This document shows, piece by piece, positions 27,878 through 39,596 of a stretch of 64,000 nucleotides of DNA. Location: positions 371,771,258 to 371,835,257 of the forward strand of contig CM068372.1 in NCBI GenBank assembly GCA_034769895.1, read 5' to 3'. Source of the stretch: Magicicada septendecula. Its lineage: Eukaryota; Arthropoda; Insecta; Hemiptera; Cicadidae. Numbering within the stretch: position 1 is the first letter of the stretch; the number at the start of each line of letters is the position of its first letter. The position numbers and the translations under genes are program-made. The notes under the pieces were generated by a model. The model was not told the DNA's origin. It saw only the letters and a list, made by a program, of their open reading frames with translations, and did not search any database.

Positions 27878-28069
27878 TTTGCACTCTAACCATGCAGCAG
27901 CAACAGCTGCAGCTATATCTCGTATTCGGTACATTGTGCTAGAGCTGATTAAAAGCGGTCGCTGCAGTTACCCCGTGTAGTCGTGAGTCGTAAATAAAAT
28001 TTTATAACTTTACTGTAGTTTACTGTATTTCACGACTCTAATTATGTTTAATGGCCCGTTGTGTTGCAG

Positions 28070-28139
28070 GTGAGGGGAAATGAAAAAAGGGAGCAGCGGC
28101 CCTGGGCTGAGCGGAGGCCCCCTCATACACTACTACTGG
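28070..28139 (+). CDS. Candidate host coding exon (start-codon exon)
   Basis: A GC-rich 70-bp segment is bounded by a good acceptor (CGTTGTGTTGCAG, with a CTAAT branch-like word 26-30 bases upstream) and an excellent donor (TACTGG followed by GTGAGTACTG). An ATG at 28080 opens 20 codons with no stop, MKKGSSGPGLSGGPLIHYYW, ending exactly at the donor (phase 0). Gly/Ser/Pro-rich and GC-rich coding in an AT-rich setting, with matching splice sites, argues for a real exon. A second frame is also open throughout. I do not recognise the protein. Possible upstream untranslated exon at 6560-6786; downstream exons not found. Confidence 0.4.
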
Positions 28140-28166
28140 GTGAGTACTGTACCAGTCTGTCTGTCT

Positions 28167-28977
28167 CAGGGCAGGGCGCTTCTGCCGCCCTGTGCAGTAT
28201 TTATGAGTGACGCCCCCTCCCTATTTTAACTCTGAACACATTCACGCACATTAGACCTACTCTACAGATACGGAGATTGCCTTCAAATGACGACTAGGAA
28301 TGTTTGCATTGTTGTGTTTGTCAAATAACTAGAACTTTTTCGCGTTTACGATGCGGCGAACGGCTACAATAAAAATTGTAGAGACAATACAAGGAATCGT
28401 GACACAATAAAAATGTATGCCTGCATGATGACTTAAAATTAAAATATTAACTAAAATTCATTATGATTGAAATATAACAAAAGTAATGTATCATATACCT
28501 TAGTTAAAAAATGCTACTGGCAAACTCCTTTATGACTTCGTTGTAATCAAGTGATTCAGCTAACTGATGTTCTATAGATATAGTCGCTAGACCACTCAGG
28601 CGAGTCTCGGACATACTCGATTTGAGAGAAGTTTTAATAAGTTTGAGCTTCGAAAACGTCCTTTCTCCGCTTGCCACTGTCACAGGTAATGTTAGCGAAA
28701 TTCTTCGAGCGACACCAACATTTGGCGCGAACCCATACTCTTGAATAAATTTTAAAGTCTCGACAGGCGTACTTTTAGGTTTTACAATTGTTGAAAGCAC
28801 TTTTTCATACTGTAAATCAATAGCCCTGATGTCTTTTGATTCACCATAAGTTAAGCCATTGCACAGTTTAGTACACTTATCCGACAATTTCAAAACTTAA
28901 CATCCCGGATCTGCCGCCCTTTAAAATTTTCCGCTCTGGGCGGTGGCACGGTTCGCCCCTGCCTGGAGCCGGGCCTG
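28167..28977 (-). mobile_element. hAT transposon remnant with transposase 3' end
   Basis: Left terminus CAGGGCAGGGCGC and right terminus (complement) CAGGCCCGGCTCCAGG, with matching 8-bp flanks GTCTGTCT at 28159-28166 and 28978-28985. The flanks lie in a GTCT simple tract, so they are weaker evidence than usual. At 811 bp most of the transposase has been lost. It begins 27 bp downstream of the candidate exon donor. Confidence 0.65.
28504..28893 (-). pseudogene. hAT transposase C-terminal dimerisation region
   Basis: A 129-codon frame containing LPVTVASGERTFSKLKLIK and then TSLKSSMSETRLSGLATISI is the signature of the hAT C-terminal dimerisation region (TxxxERxFSxLKxIKxxLRSxMxxxRLxxLxxLSI). 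It resembles transposases related to ZMYM1 and similar proteins. Family members are usually 600-800 residues, so only the last fifth remains. It lies inside the hAT element above and cannot act alone. Confidence 0.9.
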
Positions 28978-29089
28978 GTCTGTCTGTCTCGTTAAAACTT
29001 GATTATTGTGACGGGCGGCGGTGGCTGTGACCAAGATACAGCAGTAACGCCTACACGGTGTATCGACTCCTACACATTGTCTTCTTGTT

Positions 29090-29612
29090 GTAGATCGGTT
29101 GAAAAGTTCGCGGAGCGACATCTATAGCTCAGTGACAGAACTAAAATCTTTCGTGTGCTGCAAGACGTATATTTTGCGTGAACACCTGTTAATTTCCAGG
29201 TATATCTGTCAATTTATTCACTTTTTACCAGCTGCTTGAAATTTTCCTGTCACACGTGTTTTGAAAATGCACAACACCCTGTTGTGATGAGTTCTCTGTT
29301 AAAAACGTTTTAGCGACAATGGAAAATCAAAACGAAACTGTAAATGTGTTAGGAGATGCCTTCAGAAACAACGGTAAGTGGAGCACACTCGAGTTTAAAC
29401 GTGGTCGTACAAGCACTGAAGACGATCGGAGCAGTGCACGTCGAAAAAGTGCAACAAACAATTATTAGACATTATTGAAAAAATTTCATAGGATGTTGGA
29501 AGATCGCAGATTGAGGAGTGAATGACGTTGCTGAAATCATAGGCGTCTCATATGAGCGTATGCATCATACTTTAACTCAAGAACTTGGTGTGAAAAAGCG
29601 TTGGCTGCCGCG
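29090..29612 (+). mobile_element. mariner remnant, forward half
   Basis: From 29391 the frame reads EFKRGRTSTEDDRSSARRKS and later FHRMLEDRRLRSE, VAEIIGVSYERMHHTLTQEL and GVKKRWLPR. This is the N-terminal helix-turn-helix part of mariner transposases (FxxGRTSxEDxPRSGRP; EIAExxGISxxxVxxILTExLGMRK). At least one stop and one shift are present. GGTTGAAAAGTTCGCGGAGC near 29095 may be the decayed terminal repeat. The catalytic half is missing. Confidence 0.75.
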
Positions 29613-29635
29613 TCTGGAGTCGTTGCATTTTTTGG

Positions 29636-29950
29636 CGCCCAGTGCGAGGGGGGGTCATCTTCAATGCTCGTACGACCACGTTTAAATTCAAGTGCCTACT
29701 TACAAACCGTTGGTTTTGAAGTCGCAGCATCTCCTGACACATTTACAATTTCGTTCTGAATTTCCGTTTGTGCTAAACAATTTTTAACAAAGAATCACAC
29801 CACGATGTTTGATTTTGTCTGGTTTTCAAAACACGGATGACACGCGAATGTTAAACAGCTTCTAAACAATGAATGAAGTGATAGATCGATTTGGAAATTA
29901 ACAGGCGTTCACAAAATCAGGTGCGACTGCCTTTTGTGGGACACGGATGT
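29636..29950 (-). mobile_element. mariner remnant, inverted half
   Basis: On the minus strand this repeats the 5' part of the preceding mariner: QNEIVNVSGDAA, then EFKRGRTSIEDDPPS, and the upstream GTGAACGCCTGTTAATTTCC, which matches GTGAACACCTGTTAATTTCC at 29179. The two pieces share a truncation point near 29612-29640 and point towards each other. Confidence 0.65.
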
Positions 29951-30239
29951 GAGTTCAAAAACCACAGCCATTAAACGAAAAGGCTGGAATACTGCTGCGT
30001 TGACCTGAAAAATAAGAGAAGCCCCCAGGGGTGGATTTACATTGTGAGGGGCCTTATGCGCTGAGAATTTTGGAGGCCCCTAGTCAAAAACGAAAATCTA
30101 AATAAGTCACAATACATTTACAGTACAATTGTTCAGTTTCATTTATACTATGTGAAAATAAGAAGTGTAGAAAAATAAAAGTATTTTCTTTTATAGAAGA
30201 AAGTACAAAAATAATAAAGATTGTAAAAAAAAGAATCTA

Positions 30240-30360
30240 AAGCACTTAATTTCACCAACTTTGTCACTACTTATTGCCACACTGCTAAATACTTCGTTCT
30301 TGACGAGGTCTTTCGGCGTATCCACCATCTTCGGGTCTTAAACGACCTTAATTAATTTCA
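30240..30360 (-). repeat. Scrap related to LTR-like copy C
   Basis: The minus strand carries CGTTTAAGACCCGAAGATGG and then CGCCGAAAGACC, followed by AGTATTTAGCAGTGTGGCAA, matching in order the middle of the LTR-like copy C (49180-49280). Fossil fragment. Confidence 0.4.
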
Positions 30361-30413
30361 AACGAAGTAATGGATTCAAATAATACACAAGGTTTAGTGA
30401 ATTATCAAATTAT

Positions 30414-30600
30414 TTGATTAAAATTACTTCCCGGTCTGTTTGGCCGTGGTCCAAAGTTTGTGACAAAACCAGACGTTTCGGCAATGCCACTGACTGCCAT
30501 CAACAGTGCAAACGAGTCAACATGGGATGGTATACGTTAGAACCACTGCAGTACTGTAGTACTGCAGTACTGTGGTTAAGGCAATGTACATTGCCTTCGT
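30414..30600 (+). repeat. R-core-related segment
   Basis: Carries AAATTACTTCCCGGTCTG, GGCCGTGGTCCAAAG, ACCAGACGTTTCGGCA and GTACTGTGGTTAAGGC in R order, without the left and right termini. Nested within the hAT-type element. Confidence 0.65.
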
Positions 30601-31379
30601 ACATTATCAAATTGTTTTTCTAAAACACAAATCTCAAACTTTAACAATTTTAAATAAGTATGTTTTATTTTATTTTTACCCAAAGGTAAATGAACTTTTT
30701 TCTATCTTTACTTCTTACAAAATTGTCTGTCAATTTGTCATAATTTATTTCTTTTAAAGTCTCATTTTCTATATAAAAAATTGCTAAGACACTTAAATGT
30801 TCTTGGCTTAAAGATGATTATGAAAATATTTTTACTCTTTTCAAAGCACTGAAGGAACTTGCTCCTGAGGCATCAGAAATCAGAAGTTTCACGAAGATCT
30901 GTAGAATAGTTTTAAAATTAGAAAACATTTCGTATAGGCTAAACCATTATTTATAATTTTATATAAATCTACAGGTGATTTAAACCGCTTTAGTTTAATG
31001 TCAGTCTATTATTTTTCCTCACTATCACTCGATAAGAACTTTTTCTTGGTGTTTGTTTTGGTTTTTTTCTTCCTGTTGTTTTTTCCCTCCATACCACACT
31101 TTCACTTTGGGTTATCATCTTCTTTCACCAAGTACAAAAAGTGACGCAGTTCGTCGTCAAAATAGTTTGCGTCTGTATCGTCAGAGTATATTTCAATTAA
31201 TTAATTTCTAAATATCGGTAGATGCTGGGTCAGTATCACTGTATATAAATGGTGAGTTATGGCGGGGCCCTATGCGAGCGCGTACTCCGCACACCTTTAA
31301 ATCCGCGACTGGAAGTGCCTATGGGACTCTTGGAAGGCGGCAGCACAAGAGTCTGAAGGTTCTAAACGCTGCAGAGATT

Positions 31380-31760
31380 CCTCTTCCAGACGTTACTCGA
31401 CTGTGAGGCCCACTATGTCACTACAACGCAAGGCGGCGGGGGTAAAAATACTGGATTCGAAGCGGGCAGGTTCAGTTATATCGTATACCAGCGATATTGG
31501 AGTGAGGTTCGGAGTGTTTGTTACTGTGACTGGCGGACAGTGATCAGTGTGTTAATCGGTACGAAAATGTAATAAGGTGACATTTAGCCTATTGTTGTGT
31601 GCTGGACAAATTTGACTTGACCTATTGTGTAAGAGTGCCTTTGTTGACTTCTAACTGTTGTTTGTGTCTAATTAAAGTTAGCAATTAGTGAATTAATTGG
31701 TGTCAGTTATTCTGCTTGCATTCTATAACACGACGATCCGTCATAACAATATTATAACAT
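31380..31760 (+). mobile_element. LTR-like repeat, copy B
   Basis: Diverged relative of copy A. The shared 3' part includes TGTGTGCTGGACAA, GTTAGCAATTAGTGAATTAA, TTGGTGTCAG and CACGACGATCC ending ATAACAATATT. The TATA-like word is weaker (TAAAAATACTGG). Fossil; end positions are approximate. Confidence 0.4.
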
Positions 31761-31984
31761 GAGAAAGTCATTCGAAAGAGAAATTTAAACACAAGGGAAT
31801 GTCGGCGGGGCAAATATTTTCTAGCGCAAGAAAGCCTGGAGGAATGGTTTGGAAGCTAATAAGATTACAATAAATTGCAGTCATCGTTACTGCTATACCA
31901 GTAAACTCGGGATACCTGACAACTGGTAAAGGTATTCATAATCCGTCAGTTGGTTAAGCACACTTACATTATCTCGATACACTT

Positions 31985-32195
31985 TTCTAAATATCGGTAT
32001 GGAGAACCATACATGACTTCCATGTTCTACGATTTATATTTAAAATCATTTTAGAAATGAAATATTTCCATAGAATCTACTTCTTTCTTAAGCCCTAACC
32101 ACAATGCTGCGGTCACTAACGTATACCACTTCACTTTAACGCAGTCGATTTTCACTGATGATGGCAGTCGATGGCACTGTCAACTATAGGCTGTG
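31985..32195 (-). repeat. R-family repeat, right-end fragment
   Basis: Starts at the terminus ATATCGGTATGGAGAACC and runs to the core CTGATGATGGCAGTCGATGG, where it breaks off just before the GAAAC word. Confidence 0.75.
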
Positions 32196-32360
32196 GAAAT
32201 GATCATCTATAGGGTAATAACACAGGGTGGAGCGTAGTGCTAGCCACACCGCCTTCCTTACGTTGAGCAGCCTAAGCGTGGCAACCTAACTTGCCTACCA
32301 TAAGCCGCTTCAATTTCTAAAAAGGAATTCAGAAATTCTAAAGAGATGCGCTCCCTGTAA

Positions 32361-33147
32361 AAAAATATCGGTATGGAGAACCATACATGACTTCCATGTT
32401 CTAAGATTTATATTTAAAATCATTTTTTTTTGGAAATGAAATATTTCTATAGAAACTATTTCTTTCTATTTCTTTCTTCAGTCTTAAACACAGTACTGTG
32501 GTCACTAACGTATACCACCTCACGCTAGCACACTCGATTTTCCCTGACGATGGAGTCGATGGCACTGCCGAAACGTCTGGTTTTGCAGAAAATATTGGGC
32601 CACGGCCAAACAGCCCGGGAAGGAATTTTAACAACAAACTACTTCTTTGTTGCCGATAACGTAGTACACATACAAAAAATTATCCCCTACCCATTCAACT
32701 ATCATTTTCATTTATAGAAAATTACCCCCTCCTCCTTCAACTACCCTTTTCATTTATAGATATTTCACCTATCTTTCTACAGTGGATTATTATGGCCTTC
32801 TTTTCAGGATACTTTATTTATCAAAATTAAGTACTTTACTCTTGTTAAAACATAAAACGTTGCAGGTAAGCTACCCCTTCCCCTTAATCGATCTTCACCA
32901 AAATCAGTAAGTCTTGAGTCCTCTACAAATGAGGCACATATGCAAACAATTATTTGATTCTGTTTGAATTGGCAGTAGTTATCGTCTGCCATAGACAAAA
33001 TTCTACACATCGACAAACACACATACTTTTCGAAAACGTTTTTTCTTCATGTTTTGAGGGTAGTACAATCAGAATCAGCCCTTATCTCGAACATAATTTT
33101 TTTCGGCATCGTCATACTTCCATTTCCTTATGGAACATGGAAGTAAA
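32361..33147 (-). repeat. R-family repeat, full length
   Basis: Complete copy of about 787 bp from ATATCGGTATGGAGAACC to GGAACATGGAAGTAAA. It is strikingly similar to the copy at 41335-42104, including shared diagnostic changes (CTGACGATGGAGTCGATGG, missing one C of the stem). The 78-codon frame at 32401-32637 is a passive reading of the repeat. Confidence 0.85.
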
Positions 33148-33345
33148 AATTACATTAACTCAATCGGTAGAAAGTCTGATTTTGCAAAACGTATATTTAA
33201 GCGGAACATATAGTCTCCGTCGTAAACGTTCGTGGTTTTTGTTAAAAGCAACAACATTGTTTTTAGGTTTCACACACGTCGTTTTATTTATTTTAAAAAG
33301 CAATCGTTTCGCTTGTACTACAATGAGGCATCCGAGTAGTATGTA

Positions 33346-33596
33346 GGAGATAATACGGAGCCAGTGGACCCGGGGGGGGGGGGTGATGACGTCACATCCT
33401 GACCTACCTCAGCAGCCAGTGGCGTCACTGAAACAACAATGGGGTCATTGTTTTAGTAGCGTCTATTGTTTCAGTGTTGTAACAATGGGGTCATTGTTTT
33501 AGTGCCGCCTATTGTTTCAGTGAGGTCAATGGCTGTTGAGGTAGGTCATGATCGTGAGGTCCCTCCCCCCGGACCACTGTTTCCGTAATCTCTCCG
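33346..33596. mobile_element. Fold-back MITE, about 250 bp
   Basis: The two halves are inverted. Left GGAGATAATACGGAGCCAGTGG matches the right complement GGAGAGATTACGGAAACAGTGG, and the pairing continues inward through a G/C run, TGACCTACCTCARCAGCCA and TCACTGAAACAA. The centre holds a direct repeat, AACAATGGGGTCATTGTTTT, at about 33433 and 33480. No coding capacity; target duplication not recognised. Confidence 0.6.
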
Positions 33597-33639
33597 CGCG
33601 GGCGCGCGCGCGCGAATTTTTTCGCAAAATATTTCGATC

Positions 33640-33790
33640 TTGTTTATTTCGGTCTCGGTCTCGGTCATGACGACGCTGGCCTAGGTTTCCCTCCAAAATA
33701 TCTCGGGGGGGGGGGTCTCGGTCTTGGTCATGACGACGCTGGCCTAGGATTCTCTCAAAAATATCTCGGGGGGGGGGTCTCGGTCTAGTT
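33640..33790. repeat. 63-bp tandem repeat, two units
   Basis: TCATGACGACGCTGGCCTAGG and the following AAAATATCTCGGGGG recur 63 bp apart, ending in G runs, within GGTCTC-rich sequence. A CG microsatellite (33596-33614) precedes it. Confidence 0.7.
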
Positions 33791-34407
33791 CATTTCGGTC
33801 TGGGTCTCAGACATCTCGGGGTCAATGCCGGGGTCAAGCTCGGGCTCCGGACGAAGCGTCGCTCGCGACTGTCGACACAAGACTGAACGGGATAGCCAAT
33901 AAGGTCTGTGTATATAGAAGGACAATCCCCCTCTTGTTCGAGTATTGAGTGTAACTACACAACACGTATTGCACCATATCGTTTCATGGTGACATGATGG
34001 AACAGTTCTAACAAGTGGATTGCACAACAACGCGTAACTAATTGAGCAATAAACAGCAACAGATCCATTAAAAAAAAATCAAACCCCATCTACGCAAGTC
34101 AGCGAGAGATGTTGCTCCGACTGCGGACAATGGAACACTGACGTCGACAACATTTTGACATTCGTATAAATGATGCTTAGCGGGGGAATGGAACGAGAAG
34201 GGGGAAAACCCGTTAACACAAACAATATTTTACGTAACAAGTCGGCAGTACCAACAAACGTCTCGAATCAAATCTGTAAAACCCGTTAGCAACAATTAAT
34301 TTATAAACAATAAAAACAACGAACCAATAAACCGCAATTTGCGATCATAAAACGTGTATTAAGTCAATCCTTAAGACTACTGAACCAGTACTCCCTCCCC
34401 ACAAAAG
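33791..34407. other. No gene recognised
   Basis: Includes a GTATATAGAAGG TATA-like word at 33911 in moderately GC-rich DNA. An LTR or promoter is possible but unsupported. Confidence 0.3.
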
Positions 34408-34530
34408 TTAGTTTCAGCAACTATAAACAAACTAAAAGATTTCAACTGTAAGAAATGCAAAGCTAAAAAAATACCAAAATATTTAAAGAAGTGGGTACCG
34501 GAACGTAAAATTCTATTTCTGTACACATTG
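34408..34530 (+). repeat. Dispersed repeat, copy 1
   Basis: AGTTAGTTTCAGCAACTATA through GTAAGAAATGC, GGAACGTAAAATTCT and CTGTACAC matches 37685-37810. Unclassified. Confidence 0.6.
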
Positions 34531-36366
34531 TAAGAATATCCTGTCGTTCGTCTAATTGTAAACGTATAAGAGTGTGATGTGTACTCTCAAGTCTTACCAG
34601 TCGTCGTCGCTCTGGAACGTACCTCACGCAGACCGCGTCCGTCGCGAACGTACGAATAACCAGTACTGATGTCCTTACCTGTCCTATTTTGTATTTTCAA
34701 TTCCCGAAAGGCGCCAAATTGATTTTCATAAAACAATTAAAATGTTCACAGTTAGATTGTCTCCTGTACTGTGAAGAATAATTCGAATTACCTCGCTGAC
34801 TGGCGGGAACTCGACTTTCGCTTGTTTTTTGGACGTGTTGCCAACATAAAATTTGAGCAAAGAATTCTATTCTCCGCTAAAGTACATAACATGCATAATA
34901 CAATTTAAATAAATACAGGACAGCTAGTAAAGATTCGTACTGATTTATTTGATTCGACAATTCATTAAATTTTGATAATTATCGTACAATAAATGTTATT
35001 ATAACAAAGTTTAGCCTCGGCAATAAATTAATTTTTACTCAGCAGAGAGCAGGATGGCAGCAGTCGTATGAAGCTATAATGGCTATCGTTTCTTATTTAC
35101 ACAATTTATTCTGCCAGTGAATTCTTTTGAGTACGAAAAAAGGTTTAAAACAAGATGTTTAAATAAAGTACACCACCTTACAATTGTGGTACGTAAATAC
35201 TAAAAAGGTTTACATGAAAATTCAACACTGTTGTGTTAAAAGTGTGTGTAAGTTTTATCGGTTTCAAACATAGGTTATCTTACATTTACATACAGTGTTA
35301 TTAAATATGATTCATTAATCCTTGAAAGAAATTGGTGTTCAAAGTTCAGAATGAGAGTTATATATTGTGAAAAAAGTTAATCAGTTTGGTTCGTAATTAT
35401 TTATAATTTATTTCATACTTAACAAAACCATGTTGTTCGTGTTCTGGATCATCAAGGTGTCTTCGCTATTGAGTTAGTTCTTTCGTTTATTTTCAAAGAT
35501 ATGGATGCCGTCTCCTCCTGGCGTCTGTTTCTTTTTACATCAAGTTTTTATTTAAAATTTTGTTTTAATATTCGATTATTGTTCCTCCATGTGTTACTGG
35601 AACTATTGTTTACTTCTAGTCTTCAATTTACTTTCATTACAGTTTGATTTTCTTCGTTATTTGTCTTTAAAATGGTCCGCATCAATATAGCGTCTTCACC
35701 TCTGGATAGTTAATAATGGAACTTTTGTTACATAACGGTCAAAATTATAATAACGTTCTGTAGTCATGGCAACTGACTTAACTCTGATTGGCTAAGTACA
35801 TTTGAAACTATTGTTATAAATCCTGGTTTTCTGTACAAAATGAATAAACATTTTGTAATGAGTATATTTCCTTGGGGATATTTCCAATGCTTGAAATATT
35901 AACATAGATGTTCCTATCTTCTTTCAAAGATCAATTTGATATCTCACAAGGCTGTTCTAGGCCATGTATTAATGTTTTTGTACAAAATTGATAATACTAT
36001 TTTAATACATATTTTACTTATTTATACTGTTTATCACAATTCTGATATGTTATTCTTGTTAGTTAATTGTAATTACATAATTTACTTGGTCTTATTATCC
36101 AAATACAATATTCATATTGTATATTGTTTACAATTGGTTTTCTGAATTTAGACAGCTATGTCATTTATAGGCCTAAACTGTAACATCTTAGAATTTCTTA
36201 TTTTGTTCTATTTGAACATGATTTATTAAGTACATATGGTTTGCTTATTTTCATTTCGTGATTATTGTCTTTTGAATTATTTTGGAACTGTTTTACAATC
36301 TATTGATGTTATTACACTTTTACAAAATTATTTCTTAGATGATATTTTGGTTTGGCCTGTATATGG
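34531..36366. other. AT-rich, no gene seen
   Basis: A CpG-rich patch at 34600-34660 holds splice-donor-like words on the minus strand (GGACAG then GTAAGG) but no supported exon. From about 35400 the plus strand becomes T-rich and purine-poor. Confidence 0.3.
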
Positions 36367-36541
36367 TTCAGCCATGTTTCTTCACATTAAACATAATTAT
36401 TATATTGCATGTCATTACTTAAAATGTTCATACTATTCCTAACATAGAAATAACTTAATGGTCTGTCTATTGTTCAGCCATGTTTCTTCTCATTAAATAT
36501 AATTATTATATTGTATGTCATTATTTAAAATGTTCATACTA
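36367..36541. repeat. 106-bp tandem repeat, two partial units
   Basis: TTCAGCCATGTTTCTTC and ATTATATTG-ATGTCATTA recur at 36367 and 36473 with small changes. Confidence 0.75.
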
Positions 36542-37423
36542 ATCATCTCTTCATACTTTCCTTACTTACATATAAAACACAAACATATTACTGTAAAATT
36601 CTGCCTTCTGGGTTTACACTCCTTTAAACATTAAACAAACAAATTAACTTTCATTTAATTAATAACATAACAATTTTGTTGAGTATTGAATCAACACCGT
36701 CTATTCTGTAAATATGATCATTCTAGTGATTCTTTTACTGACATAATATGTTTTTCTATTCCTTACGCCCACAATTACTCTGTTTCTTACAGTCTAACAC
36801 AATTAACTTATTTTCTTATTTACCATTTGGTTATGGTTTTGGTTTGTTACACTTGGTCACTATTCTTTTTCTTAATATTATAAGTTGTTTATTTTAATAT
36901 TCTCATCACTTCACTGTTTATTGCTATCACTCCCTACCTATCTCCCACTCTTGGTTTCAATGATATTTAGATATACATTTATAACTATTCTTTAACATTT
37001 TGTGCCTTACTTTCTTATTATTATAAGGTTCTTAACAACATACTTTATTTAATAATAATTGTCTTACTTATTTTTTATGGCTAGTGTACTTTCTTTATTA
37101 TTGTTTTATTCATTGTTAATTATATATTTTCTTTACTCATTGGTGTCTGTTATCATTGATTTGTGTTCTTAATCTCTGTGAATCTTTTCTCATATTAATG
37201 TCTTTATCTGGCCAATCTCTGGGGTTGGGTCAAAGTCATTTGTTTGTCAGTCTAGTCTATTCTTTTAGTGATTACTCTTGTTTACAATTCTTCTTTCTTC
37301 TTTCTTAACTTCATTTTATTTTTTTTCTTCATTATTATTCATTAAATTATATTACTTTTTAGCATTTCTATAATACTTATGGATACCCTATATGATCTGA
37401 TTTCTGTAATGTTATAACACGCG
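36542..37423. other. T-rich, no gene seen
   Basis: Pyrimidine-rich plus strand with several short open frames and no family resemblance. Confidence 0.35.
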
Positions 37424-37922
37424 CATTCGAGCACAAAATTTACCCTGTAAAAGTTAGTAAAACGTATTACCAACCTCTTATAACTAAAAAAATGAAAAAT
37501 ATAAAAATGTAATAAATAATTTTAGACATTATAAAAGTAATAGGCTATATAAAAAAAAATACAAAAATCTAATGTTAATCCATACAAATAGGTGGTAAGC
37601 CTTTAAAAAGTGTAATTAAGAAAAATAACCGTAGATATTACAAAAATAATATACACAAAAATATACAAAAAGTAATGACTAAAAAGTTAGTTTCATATAA
37701 CTATAAACAAAGTAAATGAATGATTCCAGCTGTAAGAAATGCGAAGCTAAAAAATACCGAAACGCCTAAAGAAGTTGGTACTGGAACGTAAAATTCTGTC
37801 TCTGTACACTCTGTACACGTGCGCATTTTCGAACACAAAATTTACCTGTTAAAAGTCAGTAAAACGTATTAAAAATATATATAATTAAAAAGATGAAAAA
37901 TATAAGAATTTAATAAATAATG
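37424..37922. repeat. Two related direct-repeat blocks
   Basis: GAACACAAAATTTACC-TGTAAAAG-AGTAAAACGTATTA-type sequence occurs at 37430-37530 and again at 37830-37922. Between them (37685-37810) lies copy 2 of the dispersed repeat seen at 34408. Confidence 0.55.
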
Positions 37923-38917
37923 TCATTGATGAGAAAAACGGATGATCGATTACCCGATTCAATTACCGAAGCCGATAAGAAGCGAAAGTAGGAAACAATA
38001 AGACATTGCGGTAAAAAAAAATATATAAACGTGAGAGAGCGTGCGCCCTTTGTGTAATGTAGAAAATAAGACCTACCACTCACCTTTCTCAATGGCACGC
38101 GAAAGAAAAAAAACAAACGCAGTGTTACACGCTCTCTTCATCAACGGAGCAACATCTGGACAATCTCATCCCCGCGGAGGGCGGGCGCGGAGAATTGTTT
38201 TATGTGCTAGGGTGTGAGTATGTGTGTGCGCGCGCGCGTGTGTATAGACAACCTCAATTAGCTCGCTGAATAGGCGAGGTAACGAAGTGAAGGGTTATCT
38301 ATGTACGTGCACAAAAATCGTAAACTTTAAATGATGTCTTACTTTAATCGTAGTAATTGAATTTGTAACGTTCTTAGCTATACTAACTAAAACGGTAAAA
38401 CCAACCTTTATTACTTGCAGAACAGGCATACTTTTAACAAGAAGCATATTTACTGAGAATAATTTACAACACTTTCTTAATGCACGTTTTCTAAAATGTT
38501 ATACATACTATGAACACAACTACCATTCAAACGCTAAACGTTTCCTAAGGATAAAACTGCAGTGGCTACACCTTCAAATACAGTTGCAAATTGTTAAATA
38601 AACATCGCCAAAATTACAAATTATGCTTAAAGACCCACTCTTTCTACAAAATACAAAATATCACAATGCGAAAACATGAAAGGCTCAATATTTGACAAGT
38701 TAATCGTTAAATGTATTGAACTTCTAAAATCGAAAATTACGTAAGTTGTTCTCATCCCCACAGACGACTCTCATCTCAAAACTTAATTGACGTTCACCCT
38801 GTGAATGAGATCACTCAGTAGAAATTATAAAGCTGAACTAAACCACAAAAAAGAGACTTTTCACACTTTTCAGAGGTGCAGGTGACGTGATTTGGTCGAT
38901 TTCTACAAGCGAAATGA

Positions 38918-38953
<36 letters not shown>

Positions 38954-39596
38954 CGCGCGCGTACATGTTTAGAAGAGAAAAACAACTTGAATTTTGTATG
39001 TCTATGGAAAACAGTTAAAGGAATCTTTTATAAAAAAGAAATATAAAATTGTGTTAAATAAAATAAAAGTAACAACAGCGAGTTGTGTGTGTGTTCGACT
39101 TACCGAATCCGGCCGTTGTTCGTGAATCTCCCGTAGAAGTGATAAGAAGCCGAGAACGTAGGGTAACAACACACGCACTAATAAGTGAAGTAAGAAAGTA
39201 AAGCATTGTGTAATAAAAATTAAAAAAAACACACAATATATAAAAATACACACCGCAATCACGATTGTATTCTCCGAAGGAATAACATGTACTACAAGCA
39301 TACAGGCTTGTGCTGCACTACAAATACATTCCAAACCTTCAGACGTTTGTTGATGTCCGAAAAAAGACACATGGTTATCATCTCGTGGGAATGAGAACAA
39401 ATAATATAAACAATTGTGCAACAGTACGGTTGTAATTGACCCCTCTCGCAGAGCGTGTACGAAAGTAGAACTCGAACAGAGTACTCTTTGTTCTCAACCG
39501 GAACAGGCGAATGCAGAAGGACCTTCTGTCACTGTAAACGTAAGTGAATTCAAAGCTTTGTATAAGGTTGTGCAATAACGTTACCACCATATTATC
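37923..39596. other. No gene supported
   Basis: AT-rich with a TG/CG patch (38217-38244) and a CA microsatellite (38920-38952). The 139-codon minus frame at 39002-39421 is Phe/Leu/Ile/Val-rich and looks like a chance open frame in T-rich DNA. Confidence 0.35.
38920..38952. repeat. (CA)n microsatellite
   Basis: About 16 CA units followed by a short CG run. Confidence 0.9.

Larger units (their letters stand above)
30026..31311. mobile_element. hAT-type nonautonomous element
   Basis: Termini CAGGGGTGGATTTACATTG (left) and CAGTCGCGGATTTAAAGG (complement of right) with the flanking octamers GAAGCCCC and GAAGTGCC matching at 6 of 8 positions, consistent with an old target duplication. Both ends carry a GGGGCCYTATGCG block. 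No transposase motif remains. R-related sequence (30414-30600) and an LTR-like scrap (about 30240-30360) are inserted inside. Confidence 0.7.

Noticed and set aside
32401-32637. Conserved 71-78-codon protein shared with 41836-42051
   Set aside because: Passive reading frame across the R-repeat core; both copies belong to the same repeat.
39002-39421. 139-codon membrane protein
   Set aside because: Hydrophobic only because the minus strand is T-rich; overlapping frames look the same and no motif is present.
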